From the NCBI GenBank assembly GCA_949130485.1, contig OX422184.1:1962117-2026116 (forward strand): DNA of 64,000 nucleotides, in the 5' to 3' direction. The notes beneath the pieces are model-generated. The model saw only the letters and a program-made list of their open reading frames with translations. It made no database searches and was not told the DNA's origin. The stretch is from Agelas oroides. Lineage: Eukaryota > Porifera > Demospongiae > Agelasida > Agelasidae. The position numbers were made by a program, and so were the translations under genes. Shown in pieces: positions 51,471 through 63,545 of the stretch (within the stretch, counting starts at the first letter, position 1; the number at the start of each line of letters is the position of its first letter).

Positions 51471-52174
51471 ATATCCCACCTGATTGGTCCTTGTTATTAT
51501 TGTAAACACATCTGTACATGTGCAAGTGTTTACAGTAACTTCAATATTATTTACTGTCACAGTAAAATGATGTACTACAGTCTGACATTGTAGCAGACTG
51601 TAAACTATAAATACATGGAGAGGGAATTATGAGCTACCCCTCAGATCAGGGAGGGAAATTATCACAGTTACCTCACCTGATTTATGGCAGTAAACAAACC
51701 TTGTCCTGTCTGTTTACTACCATAAATCCCTGGCACCTGTGCTATAAATTATTACTTAATTATTACTTGCTTCCTTGGATATTGTGTGTACACATGACAT
51801 TCCCAACACTAAACACTCTAGATTAAGTTGTGATCTCCATTCTCACTTGTTGCAAAGTTCATGATGAGAACACACAAAAAATCTTCCCTTGGTTGGACCG
51901 TCTCACTCTGTCTACACTGATAACATCCACGAAAAGCCCCAAGATTTCCTCCTCCCTTCTTTTGCACCGTATACATTAGTCTCGTCCCCAGACCTCACCC
52001 TCTCATAAGGAGAAACGGTCTGGTAAACCAAGTCGAAGTTCTTGGGCTAGCGCCCACTTTTGTGACAGTGTCACCTAGCAACGCAAATTTTTACATCAAA
52101 CCCACTCAAAAAAGGTACGGATAGTCGAGTAGAGATAAAAAATTTTACTGCTGTAAGGGAAGTGCTATTATATA

Positions 52175-52321
52175 ATTATCACCATAGTACGAAGCTATAC
52201 CGGAAAATATCACGAGTTTGTTGCCGTCTGTATTGTTACGAGTGCGCAGCACGAGTAACAATGCCAACGGCAACAAACGAGTGATATTTTTTCCGGTATA
52301 GCTTCGTACTATGGTGATAAT
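52175..52321. repeat. 147-bp near-perfect foldback
   Basis: ATTATCACCATAGTACGAAG ... TTGTTGCCGT is inverted as CAACGGCAACAAACGAG ... CTTCGTACTATGGTGATAAT. Its neighbour at 52480-52560 (TTTATAAACTGCGTGCAGCT, GGCTTCCCCATTGACTCCCA) is related, inverted, to 44610-44670. Confidence 0.75.
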
Positions 52322-52775
52322 GATTTTATCATACGAACCTTCGATTTCATTGCACGTTCAGATGCAGCGCACGTGACTTGTAGTACCTGATACGGATTCT
52401 CGCGTGACTTATAGTACCTGATACGGATTCTCGCGTGACTTGTAGTACTGATACGGATTGTCGCGTGACTTGTAGTAAAAAATACGGCTTTTTATAAACT
52501 GCGTGCAGCTGCAAGGCTTCCCCATTGACTCCCATACATTAGCGTGAGTTAGACGTATGATAATAATAATTACCGATCTCACAATCTCATTGGTTCTTAC
52601 CACTTCGGCGAATATGCCCAAGAAATTTGACTTTGTTCACCAGACTGTTTCTTACAGGGAGGCGCACGCAGGTTGGGCACGAGACTAAGTATACGGAAAA
52701 CCAGACGATGGAAAGGCCTGGGAGACTGAATGTTGGAAATGGCTCAAAATAAGACTATATGCATCTTCTTCTTAC

Positions 52776-53489
52776 CTCGATCTTTTGCTTTCTCTTTGGG
52801 AGGGTCAGTTGTGTTGCTCAGAGTCCTAACGCTAACCACTCTCTGCACACAGCATTTTTAAAAAATGGAAGGGAGCACATTAACTGACAATATATCAGAG
52901 AAGTAGTACATAGTCCTGTTTCTGGATCTTTCCTATCATCCAATATGAGGGAAAAATGATGTCAATGTCAACCTAGATAGACAGAAAGGGGGTGGATCCT
53001 GACCAACAGGACACATTTCTTGCTCATACTTTCCTCTTCCTCTGCTTATTCAGGTCAGGGTACAAAGTTACACTTGAATGTGTACTGCAGTCAGAGTAAT
53101 TTGAAATAAAACAATTTCGCTACTTATTCGCTGTTTAAAATATGATGCACTTGAATGTAAATGAGTTAGAGCACATCTAAGCCTAAACCTGGAATTCATA
53201 TTTAAGTGGCAAGTACTCTAAAGCACTGAGGGCCTTTCTGCTGTTAAAATTTATATTCAAACGGCCATTCTGCTGTTAAAATTTATATTCAAACGGTTTC
53301 AATCAAGTCAAGTACAATACTATTTAGAGCTTGTAATTCGTACAAAATACCAACAAACCACACTAATAACAGTGTTATGTCTTGAAACTTAAGTTAAACA
53401 AATCATAACTTGACAGTACTTACCTGTAGCACAATACACTGCCGTGAAAGCAAAGATAAAGTTATGGAAAAGCGGGTCAAAGCAGCCAT
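52776..53489 (-). CDS. 5' exons of a leftward gene divergent from RPS11, possibly mitochondrial protein
   Basis: On the minus strand ATG at 53489 opens 22 codons beginning MAALTRFSITLSLLSRQC, with a CAG|GTAAGT donor (exon 53489-53424, phase 0). A plausible second exon (52842-52776) follows GTGCAG, continues in frame as RVVSVRTLSNTTDPPKEKAK and ends at GTAAGA in phase 1. The N terminus is basic, serine- and leucine-rich and free of acidic residues, as in mitochondrial presequences; that is inference. I could not identify later exons or the family. The first exon is duplicated in RPS11 intron 3 (58070-58133). Confidence 0.45.
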
Positions 53490-53632
53490 CTTTTTCTTCC
53501 GGCAAATTTCGTTGATACGGGGTTAACAGAAAACGATTCAAAGGTCAAAGTTCAAAGTTTAAGCTTACTTTTTACTCCTGTGCGCATGCGCATTACTTTA
53601 CAATAGCACGTGGCGATTCCTCTACAAGAAAG
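53490..53632. promoter_or_regulatory. Compact bidirectional promoter with NRF-1-like site
   Basis: Only 143 bases separate the divergent ATGs. At 53581-53592 is TGCGCATGCGCA, which fits the NRF-1 consensus YGCGCAYGCGCR. A pyrimidine run TTCCTCT just before the RPS11 ATG resembles the 5' TOP tract of ribosomal protein mRNAs. Promoter function is inferred. Confidence 0.5.
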
Positions 53633-55119
53633 ATGGCGGAGCAGGTAGGTGTTTAGTTCTTCTGTCAGTTCTGCAGCAATGGGAGATGCATAGAGTAATG
53701 ATAATGTACTTGATGAACCTTCACAGTTAGTGTATGGTTGTTTTGTAGACGGAAAGAGCATACCAGAAACAAAGAGCGGTCTTCCAGAACCGAAAGGCAG
53801 TGTTGCTTGGAGGGAGCAAGAAGAAAGAACAGCGTTTCACGAGAAACGTTGGACTTGGCTTCAAGACACCACGGGAGGTGAGCTTTCACTTGCATTGAGT
53901 GTTACATAACTGGTACATATCCAGACGTGCATGACTACTTGAGTGTGTGCTAGCTAGTTGGGCTAGTCAATTGTGTGTTGACTGTAAAAGATCTTGCAAC
54001 AGACATCAAAATGGACTGAATTGATCAACGCCATTTGTAGGAGTTGATCAAGGGGTCCAGCCAACCTTCGAATGGGGAAAATTAACGATACTATTAAGGA
54101 CACGTGCCTACCATTTTGTTGTTGGAAAATCAAAGCGAATAAGGGGACGATCAAGTGCAAAAAAATCTTGATCCAAGTCACCAATGGCTCACCCTTGTAT
54201 GACCATACAACATCAGACAAAAGGTAGACACGGATGTGGGGACTGGCACTACCTGGTCATGATTCAAATTAGAATTGATCTGTTGCCCATGTACCAAACA
54301 ATGAGTCATAAAGTCTATGGGACTAACATAGCTTCGCTGTGTGGGAAGAGAGAAACAGCCTGGTATCGACTGCTGCATGTGTGATCATTTCCAGAAAAGG
54401 CTGGAAATCCATTTATGTTTGGAACTTGCTAGTAAAATCAATACATATAAGTCCGATATATTTCCATATCATCGAATGATGGTGACTTGTAGCCCAGTTA
54501 GAATTACCTTCAACCCCCTAAAATGGAGGATATTCCCTGTGTATATGAAGAAGACAAAGATGCTTTCTTGCGGCTACCAAGTAGTTTTGGTAAGTCAGTA
54601 CGCTACGAGGTGCTGTCATTCACGTGCTTGACTGTAAACAAAGCGAGTTGGGTACAGGTTGGGGTAGCTATGCCGTTGTCTTGGTAGTCTCACAGTTGGT
54701 ATCACTTACGATTGCCAAATTTATCAGCCTGAGTGAGCGTTGTTTTGTGGCAGCTATTTTTTCAGCTTTGTACGTATACTACTTCCGAATATCTTGTCTG
54801 GATGTTATTCCATGTGGACAAGCATTACAATTTTATGGAAATATAGCGGAAATGGCCACATGAGTGTGTAAACAGTCCATTTCTCTCCTCCCACATGGTC
54901 TGGGAATGAGGCTAGAACTGACAATGCTCTTAACATGATAGATGCTTAAATGCTTCATACATGTACATGTACATATGGTTGAGCTTTATTATAGCCATAG
55001 GCTATTACTGATAGGTTTTGTATGGTGAGGTTGGAGCCTCCCCTAGCAATTTATGAGGTTGTATAGCCTGTACATGTATGTCCATTGATTCTACAAATGT
55101 AGATTGTGTGTGTGTGTGC

Positions 55120-55168
<49 letters not shown>

Positions 55169-56232
55169 TGCATGCATGCATTCGTGAGTGTGTGTGCATG
55201 TGGGTGGGTGGGTGTGAGTGTGTTGTAACTGGTTGTGTGCATGGATGAATCTCATCAAAGGATCTAATTATGAACGACTTCCTCACGGACACATTCAGAC
55301 TGTAATGAGTGAAGGGAGAGGAAAAGAGCAAGTCACAGGAAACCATTTATTAGCACTAATGTTGTCCCACCCCCCTCCCATTTAGCCTCGTTCCCAGGCC
55401 TTCGTGCGTTCGTCGCTTGCAGTACGAAATAATTCGCTCAGAAGGCCTGGTCCATTTCATCACGTGATGTGTGCCGCAGATGTAATTTAACGTCACACCA
55501 GATATGGCAGTGTTGTAGAGATAACCACAAATGGAGTTGTAAGAACCTGAAACAGGTCACGCGCGTACGATAGACTACAATAGTAAACTCAAGCTGAAGA
55601 AGATGAGGAGCCAATATCCAGGTTCGACCTAGTAACACGATGTGGCCAAGGTATCTGAATATAGACGTCTACTATCCAGCTAATTTAAAACATGGCAGCT
55701 TGTGTTCTTTTGCTGCCGAGGCTTTTAGCACTTAGGTAAGTTCGCACACGAACCGTTACTGTGATCTCTGGGGGCCTCTTTCGACGCTAAACAGGGCACT
55801 AGCTCATCTATGACATCATTGATTCCAGTAGAATGGTCGTGACGTAAGCTGCGGCACACATCACATGATGAAATGGATCAGGCCTTCTGAGCGAATATTT
55901 CGTACTGCAAGCGACGAACGCGCGAAGGCCTGGGAACGAGGCTACCTCCCATTCACACACACACACTTCCCCCCTCCCCACTTCTCCCTTCCCTCCCATT
56001 CACACGCACTTTCCCCCTCCCCACCTCTCCCTTCCCCCCCCCCCATTCACACAACACACACACACCTCCCCCTTCCCACCTCTCCCTTCCCCCCCCATTC
56101 ACACAACACACACACACACACCTCCCCCTTCTCACCTCTCCCTTCCCCCCTCCCCCAATTTACACAACACACACACACTTTCCCCCTCCCCACTTCTCCC
56201 TTCTTACTCTCCCCCCCTTCCATTCACACACG

Positions 56233-56306
<74 letters not shown>

Positions 56307-58946
56307 TGCACTTTCCACCCACCCCCTCTCCACTTCTCCCACACTTTAGGCCATTGAGGGCACATACATCGACAAAAAGTGTCCCTTCACAGGGAATGTC
56401 AGCATTCGTGGTCGCATTCTGACGGGGGTCGTGAAGAGCATGAAAATGAAGCGGACAATCGTGATAAGGAGAGACTATCTGCATTACATCAAGAAGTATA
56501 ACCGATTTGAGAAGCGACATAAAACTCTCTCGGCTCATCTCTCCCCTTGTTTTAGGTACATACATGTATAGAATAATAGTACCGTAGAATTTCTAATAAT
56601 TAGTACACCCTATTAATTTGTACACCCCCCTTTTCCGGGGAAAAACGGTAATTTTCGTACTCTAATTTATTCGTGCACATAAAAATGAAATTATTATTCT
56701 ATTGTTTGCATTTGAGCACAAGTACTCCGAGTTGACGAAATATGATGAGAGTGTTTCTAACGTCCACAAGTGTGAATAAGCATGCTCTTTGGCTCTTGGT
56801 TCTGATCGCTCACGGCTTTGTTCAAGTACCTCCAGGGTTTCATACAGAGGGGGGGCTGGAATTACCCCCCCAGAAATCTTGAAATTGAGTATGGTTATTA
56901 TTGTGGTGCCATCAATATTAGCTATTTAATTTACATGTTACTGAACATAAATATGTGTCATCAAAATGTTGTTTGGAAAGTTTGTCCCAGATTGCGTCAG
57001 AAGTAATCTGAGAGGATCTAAATTCAAATTTTTCCTGGGGGGGCATGCCCCCAGACCCCCCTAGTAGGCATGAACAATCAACGAACCACATCTCCCTTAT
57101 AAAACTGGCCTAGATGCATGCATGCTTACATGTGCATGAGCAAGCTGAACAGTGGAAAACCACAATTGATTTACTGTGTTTGAATTTACTGTGCTTGAAC
57201 AGAGAGGAAGAGGGGGAAAGATAATCAGATTCATATGTGGTAAATCATTGTGGTTTTCCACTGTTCAGCTTGCTTGTTGCAAGACTTTTGCAATCTGCTG
57301 TAATTAGAATACAAGCCTACAAAGTACCAATAAACCACACTAATGACAGTGTTATGTCTTGGAACTTAAGTTAAAACCCTTTAACCTGATAGCGCCGCCC
57401 GTATGCACCTGGAATTTTTACATCCTTAAAACCCTATAGCGCCCATATGCACCCGAGTTAGCTTCCAGCTCTTTATCGCCACAGCTGCGCGTTTTTGAGT
57501 TAGTACATAGTTATTATAAGCCACAGGAAGTCGATTGAAGCATAATTAGCCGGGGTGTCCCATAGGGACTTTCCCCGGAAATCGTGTTCAAAGTTTGCCT
57601 GCCGATCGTGTTGAACTTAGCATCGTCACAGAACAGCTTGTATCCCATGCGCAACTGGTTCTGCAGAATTGCTTATGGCTAATCATCTCAACAACAATGA
57701 AAACATACCTTCGCTGGAAGTTTGGCCACGGATCTCCAGTCCTTTCCAATGGTTAGCGGGTACCCGCACTTCAACCGTTGTAGCTTAGTCGAACTTCACT
57801 GTCAACTCGTATGACTACTTTCTGAATAAAGCAGGTTTGTTTTTGATTAAGCTAATTAGGCCTAACTAGCAACCTGTGAACTCGGCTAGTTTACAAGATA
57901 TAACACTATGAATCATCATGACACAAAATCGCCATTTTTTCAATATCTCGTCTCGTGGCTACGAGATTGATTTCTGCGCATGCGCGGTATAGGGTTAACT
58001 TAAATCATAACTCTGCGCATGCGCGTTGGGGGTATAGGGTTAAACAAATCATAACTTGACAGTACTTACCTGTAGCACAATACACTGCCACGAAAGCAAA
58101 GAAAGTTATGGAAAAGTGGGTCAAAGCAGCCATCTTTTCTTCCGGCAAATTTCGTTGATACGGGGTTAACAGAACACGGGTTCAAAGGTCAAAGTTCGTA
58201 TGCGTTGCCCTTTCGGGATAGCAATTACAGAATGAACAGGTTAGACGTGATAATAAAACAGGAAACAAATGGTACGAAAAGGGACTGGTCACACTTGCGA
58301 AATTTCCCATTTATGTTGAGTCAGCAGTCTTCCAAGTCACCATCAGCATGCATGGTGTAGCTTGCAATGCACGCCGCATTAGATACGTCCATCTACAAAG
58401 CTTCCTTGTAATAACCTTCGGTGAAGTATTACATGGTGTATCTTCCCTCAGATATGCATAGCGCTTGTGGTTGTGCTTCTCAAACTCCACAAGTAACTCC
58501 ATTAGCCACGCAGAGCTCGCTCCAGGGTGGGCGCTCATTCGAGTAAACTTTGACCCTATACAGGAAATTGGGTGCTTGTGTGTAGGGGATATGAAAAATC
58601 CACCATTCAACTCACTATATAGTGCAGGGCTCATTCAGACCCACCCCAATTGGATGATAGTGAAGGCCTGGAAATGAGGGCTAAACATCATTATCTTGCT
58701 TGAAGGTTTTGGCTAGTCAGCAAGAAAGACTAGATCTTTTTTTTGTTGTTGTTAGTGGAATGTTAATCTAGTCTGTCTGACCTCCCCCCTCCCCCCCCCC
58801 CCCCACACACACACACACACAGGGATGTAGCACTAGGTGATCTGGTGGTCGTAGGGCAATGTAGACCACTGAGCAAGACAGTTCGTTTCAATGTTCTGAA
58901 GGTGCAGAAGGCGAAAAGTGGGAAGAAACAATTTCAGAAGTTCTAA
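53633..58946 (+). CDS. RPS11: Ribosomal protein S11 (uS17), small ribosomal subunit
   Basis: Four exons: 53633-53644, 53749-53877, 56350-56555 and 58823-58946, all with GT-AG junctions, total 156 codons plus stop. The human protein is 158 aa. Diagnostic stretches are [72 protein letters not shown] and [14 protein letters not shown]. It binds 18S rRNA in the cytosolic 40S subunit. Exon 1 is just four codons. Introns 2 and 3 are long and full of mobile elements. The exon 3 acceptor follows a CT/CA-rich tract and the exon 4 acceptor an (AC)8 run. Vertebrate RPS11 introns host snoRNAs; I did not identify one here. Confidence 0.97.
55105..55230. repeat. (TG)n/(TGCG)n microsatellite in RPS11 intron 2
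   Basis: TG run passing into CGTG and CATG repeats and GGGTGGGTGGG. Confidence 0.85.
55384..55945. mobile_element. 562-bp inverted-repeat element in RPS11 intron 2
   Basis: TAGCCTCGTTCCCAGGCCTT begins a left arm continuing GTTCGTCGCTTGCAGTACGA. The right arm inverts this (TCGTACTGCAAGCGACGAAC) and ends GGCCTGGGAACGAGGCTA. Inner arms share GGCCTGGTCCATTTCATCAC-type and TGTGCCGCAGATG / GCTGCGGCACACATC sequence. Fragments of the same arm occur in the A and B introns. Confidence 0.8.
55950..56349. repeat. CT/CA-rich tandem low-complexity tract upstream of RPS11 exon 3
   Basis: About five units of roughly 55 bases (CCCATTCACAC ... CCCCCTCCCCACCTCTCCCT), then (AC)40 at 56226-56304, reach the exon 3 acceptor. 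The tract may act as an extended pyrimidine-rich splice region. Confidence 0.8.
57375..58039. mobile_element. 665-bp element with TTAA target duplication
   Basis: TTAA flanks both sides (57371-57374 and 58040-58043), and the intact locus near 53394 has a single TTAA. The ends are AACCCTTTAACCTGATAGCG and GGGGTATAGGG, partly inverted. TTAA insertion suggests a piggyBac-type MITE. The interior contains two TGCGCATGCGCG motifs near the right end. Confidence 0.65.
58070..58133 (-). pseudogene. Frameshifted copy of the divergent gene's first exon
   Basis: ATG-GCT-GCT-TTG-ACC is retained with the GTAAGT donor, but ACTTTCTTTGC replaces ACTTTATCTTTGC. The 2-base loss changes the frame, so it is 64 rather than 66 bases and no longer in phase with exon 2. 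Confidence 0.65.
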
Positions 58947-58999
58947 GCTCAAAATGAGCTTACACTTGTACATGCACTTTGAATTGTATCTCCTATGAT

Positions 59000-59005
59000 A
59001 TTAAA
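59000..59005 (+). terminator. RPS11 polyadenylation signal ATTAAA
   Basis: ATTAAA 54 bases after the stop; a common variant hexamer. Confidence 0.5.
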
Positions 59006-59099
59006 TGAGGTTTTATCAGGATTTCTAGTGAGGACAAATGTGGTGCTGTAGGGTGTATGTGGTGCTGTAGTAAATAGCTAAATCGTTGCAGCTGTGTCA

Positions 59100-59170
59100 T
59101 AGCCTCGTTCCCAGGCCCCGTCCGAAAATTGGGAAAGGTATTTTTCGGACGGGGCCTGGGAACGAGGCTA
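59100..59170. repeat. 71-bp palindrome, type member of the TAGCCTCGTTCCCAGGC family
   Basis: TAGCCTCGTTCCCAGGCCCC through GTCCGAAAA is followed, after a short loop, by its exact inverse ending GGGGCCTGGGAACGAGGCTA. Confidence 0.85.
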
Positions 59171-60713
59171 GCTGTATCAGTCCTTCCCTGGCTCCAGTTT
59201 TTGATTTCTTGCAGTGTATGCAGAAGTGTCAACTGTAAGTGATCAAAAACTGGACAGTAGTGGAGGCATGTACATAATAGGCTTTGTCATGCTGATCAAT
59301 CCCACATTGGGAGAAACCACTTGCTTAGGCCGATAACAGGCCTCATCAGCGAGAGAAATCACTTTGGGTGGCTGGGAGGTAGGGACTACTTATCCATGTA
59401 GTGAGGATCTCAAAGGCAGCATGGGTCAAAAGAAACAGAAGAGGAGCAAAAAGACGGGGAAGACCTGTTCTTATTCATCATGTGACTGATGTCAGACAAA
59501 AAGGACTGGACACAAGACGAGTGTTGGGGGGATTGAGTCGGCACAACTAGAAACAATGCACCAAGTCCGTTCCAGAACTCCATGGCTGGACTGAACGTCA
59601 AACGTTCGTGTGGTCGAACCTACTCATTTTGACTGTTTCAGTTCTTGGAGCTGAAAACTGTTACCATTAATGGCAACAGTTACTGCATGTTATAGGGAAT
59701 TAAAGGTCATATATACATACATACAAAGTGGGTGCTAGTTCTAGCTGGGGAGGGGAGGGAGGTGATAATATATTCAACTGTATCTGCATTGTTGTTTTAT
59801 GCCAAAGAACTCAAAAAAAATAAATAAATAAAAATAAAAAATAAAAACCAACAGTTGTTTTAATGATCAGTCGTGGCACACAGCAGGATTTGTCACTGTC
59901 TACTGTCACATGAGCGTAATAAGCCAAACTTGATGGTGCACGAGCCTAGTATATAGCCATACTAGGCTTGATGATGCATAAGTAGATAAGTCCTCACCAG
60001 AGATAGCTAGGTATCACATATGCCCAGCCATTTCTCCAGCCAGGACAGCTAGTGCATGTGAGGCTCGCCCCAATTATACATCTTTTCAAATGTGATCACA
60101 CAGTAACATGGTGCTTGGTTTTATGCTGTTCATAAGTAGCAATGAACTGCGTTTTGCTAAAGCCTACTACCAAACTTTATACCTATGTACCACTGAATTC
60201 TAAACTGTTTGAGCCAAGGAAAACCTGCAGCACTAACCTCTTATGAGCATCTAGGGGTGCGGTTACTTTTGTTATAGTGGGTGCTAGTTCTTTATAGCTA
60301 ACTCTCTGAAGCAAGAATTACTAACATGAGACTCAGCATGGGTTCTCTCCTACACCAAACGTTTTGGGTTACTTCAACCACATTTTTGTCATCTCATTCA
60401 TATTTCTGTTAAACTTCAGGAATGCTTACGATTTCAATCAAAGTGTAGTTGATAAGCTTCTCCCTTTGCTCAATTAGTATTGCCTTTCAGAAGGCCTATA
60501 TAGAAATCAGCATTTCTAGTGTTTCCTTGATGTTACATACAGTGGAACTCCTCTATAGTGGACACCATAGTCTCAGAACCAGGCCCTCGAAAATTCTATC
60601 TGTCTGGAAACAAGCCATACTGATTGGCTTCTCTTTCTTTCAAGCAGAACACTATCACTTTGATCCAGGATCCTGGCCTGAGCTGTCAGCTAATTAATGC
60701 TCACCACTAAACT
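59171..60713. other. No gene seen
   Basis: Short open frames only, with no splice context or recognisable product. An A-rich run lies near 59813-59850. Confidence 0.5.
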
Positions 60714-60762
60714 TAGCCTCGTCCTCCCTCCCCCTCGGTTGAGGGGCCTGGAGACAAGGCTA
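60714..60762. repeat. 49-bp palindrome of the same family
   Basis: TAGCCTCGTCCTCCCTCC with GAGGGG and GGAGACAAGGCTA. Confidence 0.6.
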
Positions 60763-61134
60763 CACTAAACTACGGTTGTTTGGCAACCATCACCCTTCAC
60801 AATCCTCAATATACGTGCAGTCATGTACACTGCACAGATAGTACTGAATGCTGCAACACTTGGCAGTCACCTAGTATGTGCCATCAGAACTCTGTTAGAG
60901 ACTGACTGAAAAAATTCTATTTGTCTGGAAACAAGCCATACTGAGTTGCTTCTCTTTCTCTGACTATTTCCAAACGCACTAGGAGAGGATCTTGCCTCAC
61001 CATTTGATTCCTGGCAACTGCATGCAGGCTTTTCATATTCTTCTGTGTTCGCCTTATATGAATTGAACAGTCATGCATTAATGGATGAGCTATGTACATG
61101 CTGGTGGCTTCTGGTTTAGAAAGCACACACACTA

Positions 61135-61425
61135 TAGTAAACATTAGTTGGATGTTTGCACCCTCATATTCCACCCCAATTGTTACTGCCTGAGATCAAT
61201 GTAGATCAGTCAACTGTGTAATGCTCAAGCCAGTAAACATTAGCTGGATGTTTGCACCCTCATATTCCACCCCAATTGTTACTGCCTGAGATCAATGTAG
61301 ATCAGTCAACTGTGTAATGCTCAAGCCAGTAAACATTAGCTGGATGTTTGCACCCTCATATTCCACCCCAATTGTTACTGCCTGAGATCAATGTAGATCA
61401 GTCAACTGTGTAATGCTCAAGCCAG
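61135..61425. repeat. 96-bp tandem repeat, three copies
   Basis: Units carry CAGTAAACATTAGCTGGATG, CACCCTCATATTCCACCCCA and TGTAGATCAGTCAACTGTGT. The copies are almost identical. Confidence 0.9.
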
Positions 61426-61734
61426 AGGAAGCATTCAAATTGCCTATTGATGCAGGTGCACCGGCCATTAAATGAAAATCTCACCAATAAGTGTGGGATA
61501 GTGGCACTAGATAGCAAAACCCTTAGTGGTATACCTCCCGTATAATACTAACGGGTTTCCAAAGAAATAAGGAAAGTTTTAAACAGCTAATTGGACTGCT
61601 AATGTCTTGCACAATCTTGAAGGGTTACTACATGTTTGTAGCCAATTAAGACTCTGCATCCTGGAAGTGTGGTTTAGACTATGTTGATGTAACCATTCTG
61701 TTCAGATAGTGAACTACCAATCTCAGTGAGGCTT

Positions 61735-61950
61735 CTTCTTATTTTGCCTATATCTCAGGCGGGTTCTTATCATTTTGCCTATATCTCAGGCAGGTTCTTC
61801 TCATTTTGCCTATATCTCAGGCGGGTTCTTATCATTTTGCCTATATCTCAGGCAGGTTCTTCTCATTTTGCCTATATCTCAGGCGGGTTCTTATCATTTT
61901 GCCTATATCTCAGGTGCGTAAGTCTCATTTTGCCTACATTTTGTGTCACT
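61735..61950. repeat. 31-bp tandem repeat, about seven copies
   Basis: Unit CATTTTGCCTATATCTCAGG followed by C(G/A)GGTTCTT(A/C)T. The open frames across it are periodicity effects. Confidence 0.85.
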
Positions 61951-62568
61951 TTGCCTACATAACCAAATCTTCTAATTTTCAGTACATGACAAAATCTTTT
62001 AACTATCCTCTCAGATGCACATAACAAGGTAGCTGAGTCCAGACAAATAGTCTATCAAGCTAATTGTGGAGTCTTCGAACCTCTGCATCATCGTCTCAAT
62101 CCTTCTGTCTATCTCCACACACCGCTCCTTGTGAGGGCGGCTCCGTCCTTCTGTCTATCTCCGCACACCACTTCTTAGTGAATATGTGTCCATATATTGC
62201 TTATTATGCATGAGATTGGCACATGGCTTTGCAACTTACTCAGTATGACTTTTGAAAGCATATAGCCATATACACAGTGTCGTTAATCTGGACGTTGTTC
62301 AGTGTCACACAAGTATTTGGCCGGAACCGGAATATTACTGGCCAGTGGTTTCTGTTTGCACACTGGAGCCATTTGTCTCAGACTTCTATTTGCAGAGCTA
62401 TGAAAATTAGAAGTGCGTAGTAAAGAACCTGGACTTACCCCACATGCATTAATTTTGTTAGAGTGGCACTGTGTATACACCTATAAAGACCACAAAGTGG
62501 TGTTGTTCCGGACGTTCTGTTGTTGTTTTCAGAAGTTGATTTACTATGTTATAGGTCTTGTGGGGTTC

Positions 62569-63217
62569 GTCCCAGAATGTCTAATCCCATTATGTCTAAT
62601 CCCATAATGTCTAACAATATGTAGGAGTGTTGCAAATGTCTAATGCTTTGATCTATTCAGATTTAGACAGGTTCAGAAGTTGAACCTGTCTAAATCTGAC
62701 AGTCTAAAGGTTGACCTGATTGACAGGTTTTGACAGGTACTCTCAGGGATAAAAGGTAGGGTTGCCAGCACACATTTCAAATATAAATCCTGGAGTTTAT
62801 TACAAATCAGAAAGGAGGACAATCACTACCATGTTCACAGTACACTCACACACCAGAGTACATGTTACACTATTGAGGCAGTGCTTCCAGAACTGGATCA
62901 TATTTGAGCAGCTTTTGCCAGCAGGAAATCCTGCGCTTGAATTTAAAAGGGTTAGGTGTCCAGCTTCTTTTTTTCACATGCTCACTGAGCAAGTCTTACA
63001 CAAAGCAAACAGTAAATGAGGAACTACTGGTGCTATCAGCAATGGGACAGTACCTCCTAAACCATGCAGCCTCGTTCCAAGGAGCGACCTGGGAATGAGA
63101 CTACACCTGGGTCCACTTGAATAGATGCTAATTGATCAAAGCATTAGACATTTTGGGACACTCCTACATTTTTGTTATTATGGGATTAGACATAATGAGA
63201 TTAGACATTTTGGGACT
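62569..63217. mobile_element. About 650-bp inverted-repeat element
   Basis: GTCCCAGAATGTCTAATCCC ... TGTCTAATGCTTTGATC at the left is inverted at the right (GATCAAAGCATTAGACATTT ... ATTAGACATTTTGGGAC). A nested palindrome CAGGTTCAGAAGTTGAACCTG lies near 62670. A TAGCCTCGTTCC-type palindrome is at about 63068-63103. Confidence 0.7.
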
Positions 63218-63329
63218 AATTCGTATCGTGTTTGTCAGATAATTTATCCCATGTGTGCATGGCAATTTTTGACATAGCAATTTGCTGTAACTATTTATGG
63301 TACACTCTGGCCCTGAGTAGTTGCCATTT

Positions 63330-63545
63330 CTCCTGCAAATGTTTGACTTTTGAAGAGTCATTTCAGCTATAATAATTATACAATAATGAATTGTGCAACA
63401 ATTGTACAATATAGTAATCCTCATAACATCCTTTTAAACTTTCACTGCCATTTCTCCTGCAATTAAATGTTTAAATTTTGAAAAGTCATTTCAGCTATAA
63501 TATACAATAATGAATTGCGCAACAATTGTACAATATATTTTAAAC
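63330..63545. repeat. Tandem duplication of about 110 bp at the 3' end of the rightmost gene
   Basis: CATTTCAGCTATAATA ... AATGAATTG(T/C)GCAACAATTGTACAAT ... TTTTAAACTTTCAC occurs twice. The second copy includes the stop codon region of the minus-strand gene. Confidence 0.75.

Larger units (their letters stand above)
57315..58200. repeat. Duplicate of the RPS11 upstream region inside RPS11 intron 3
   Basis: 57315-57374 and 58041-58200 together match 53345-53535 (TGACAGTGTTATGTCTTGGA, then AAATCATAACTTGACAGTAC and GGCAAATTTCGTTGATACGG). The match is split by the element at 57375-58039. Confidence 0.8.

Noticed and set aside
61726-62024. Open frames over the 31-bp repeat near 61.8 kb
   Set aside because: Repeat periodicity; no gene context.
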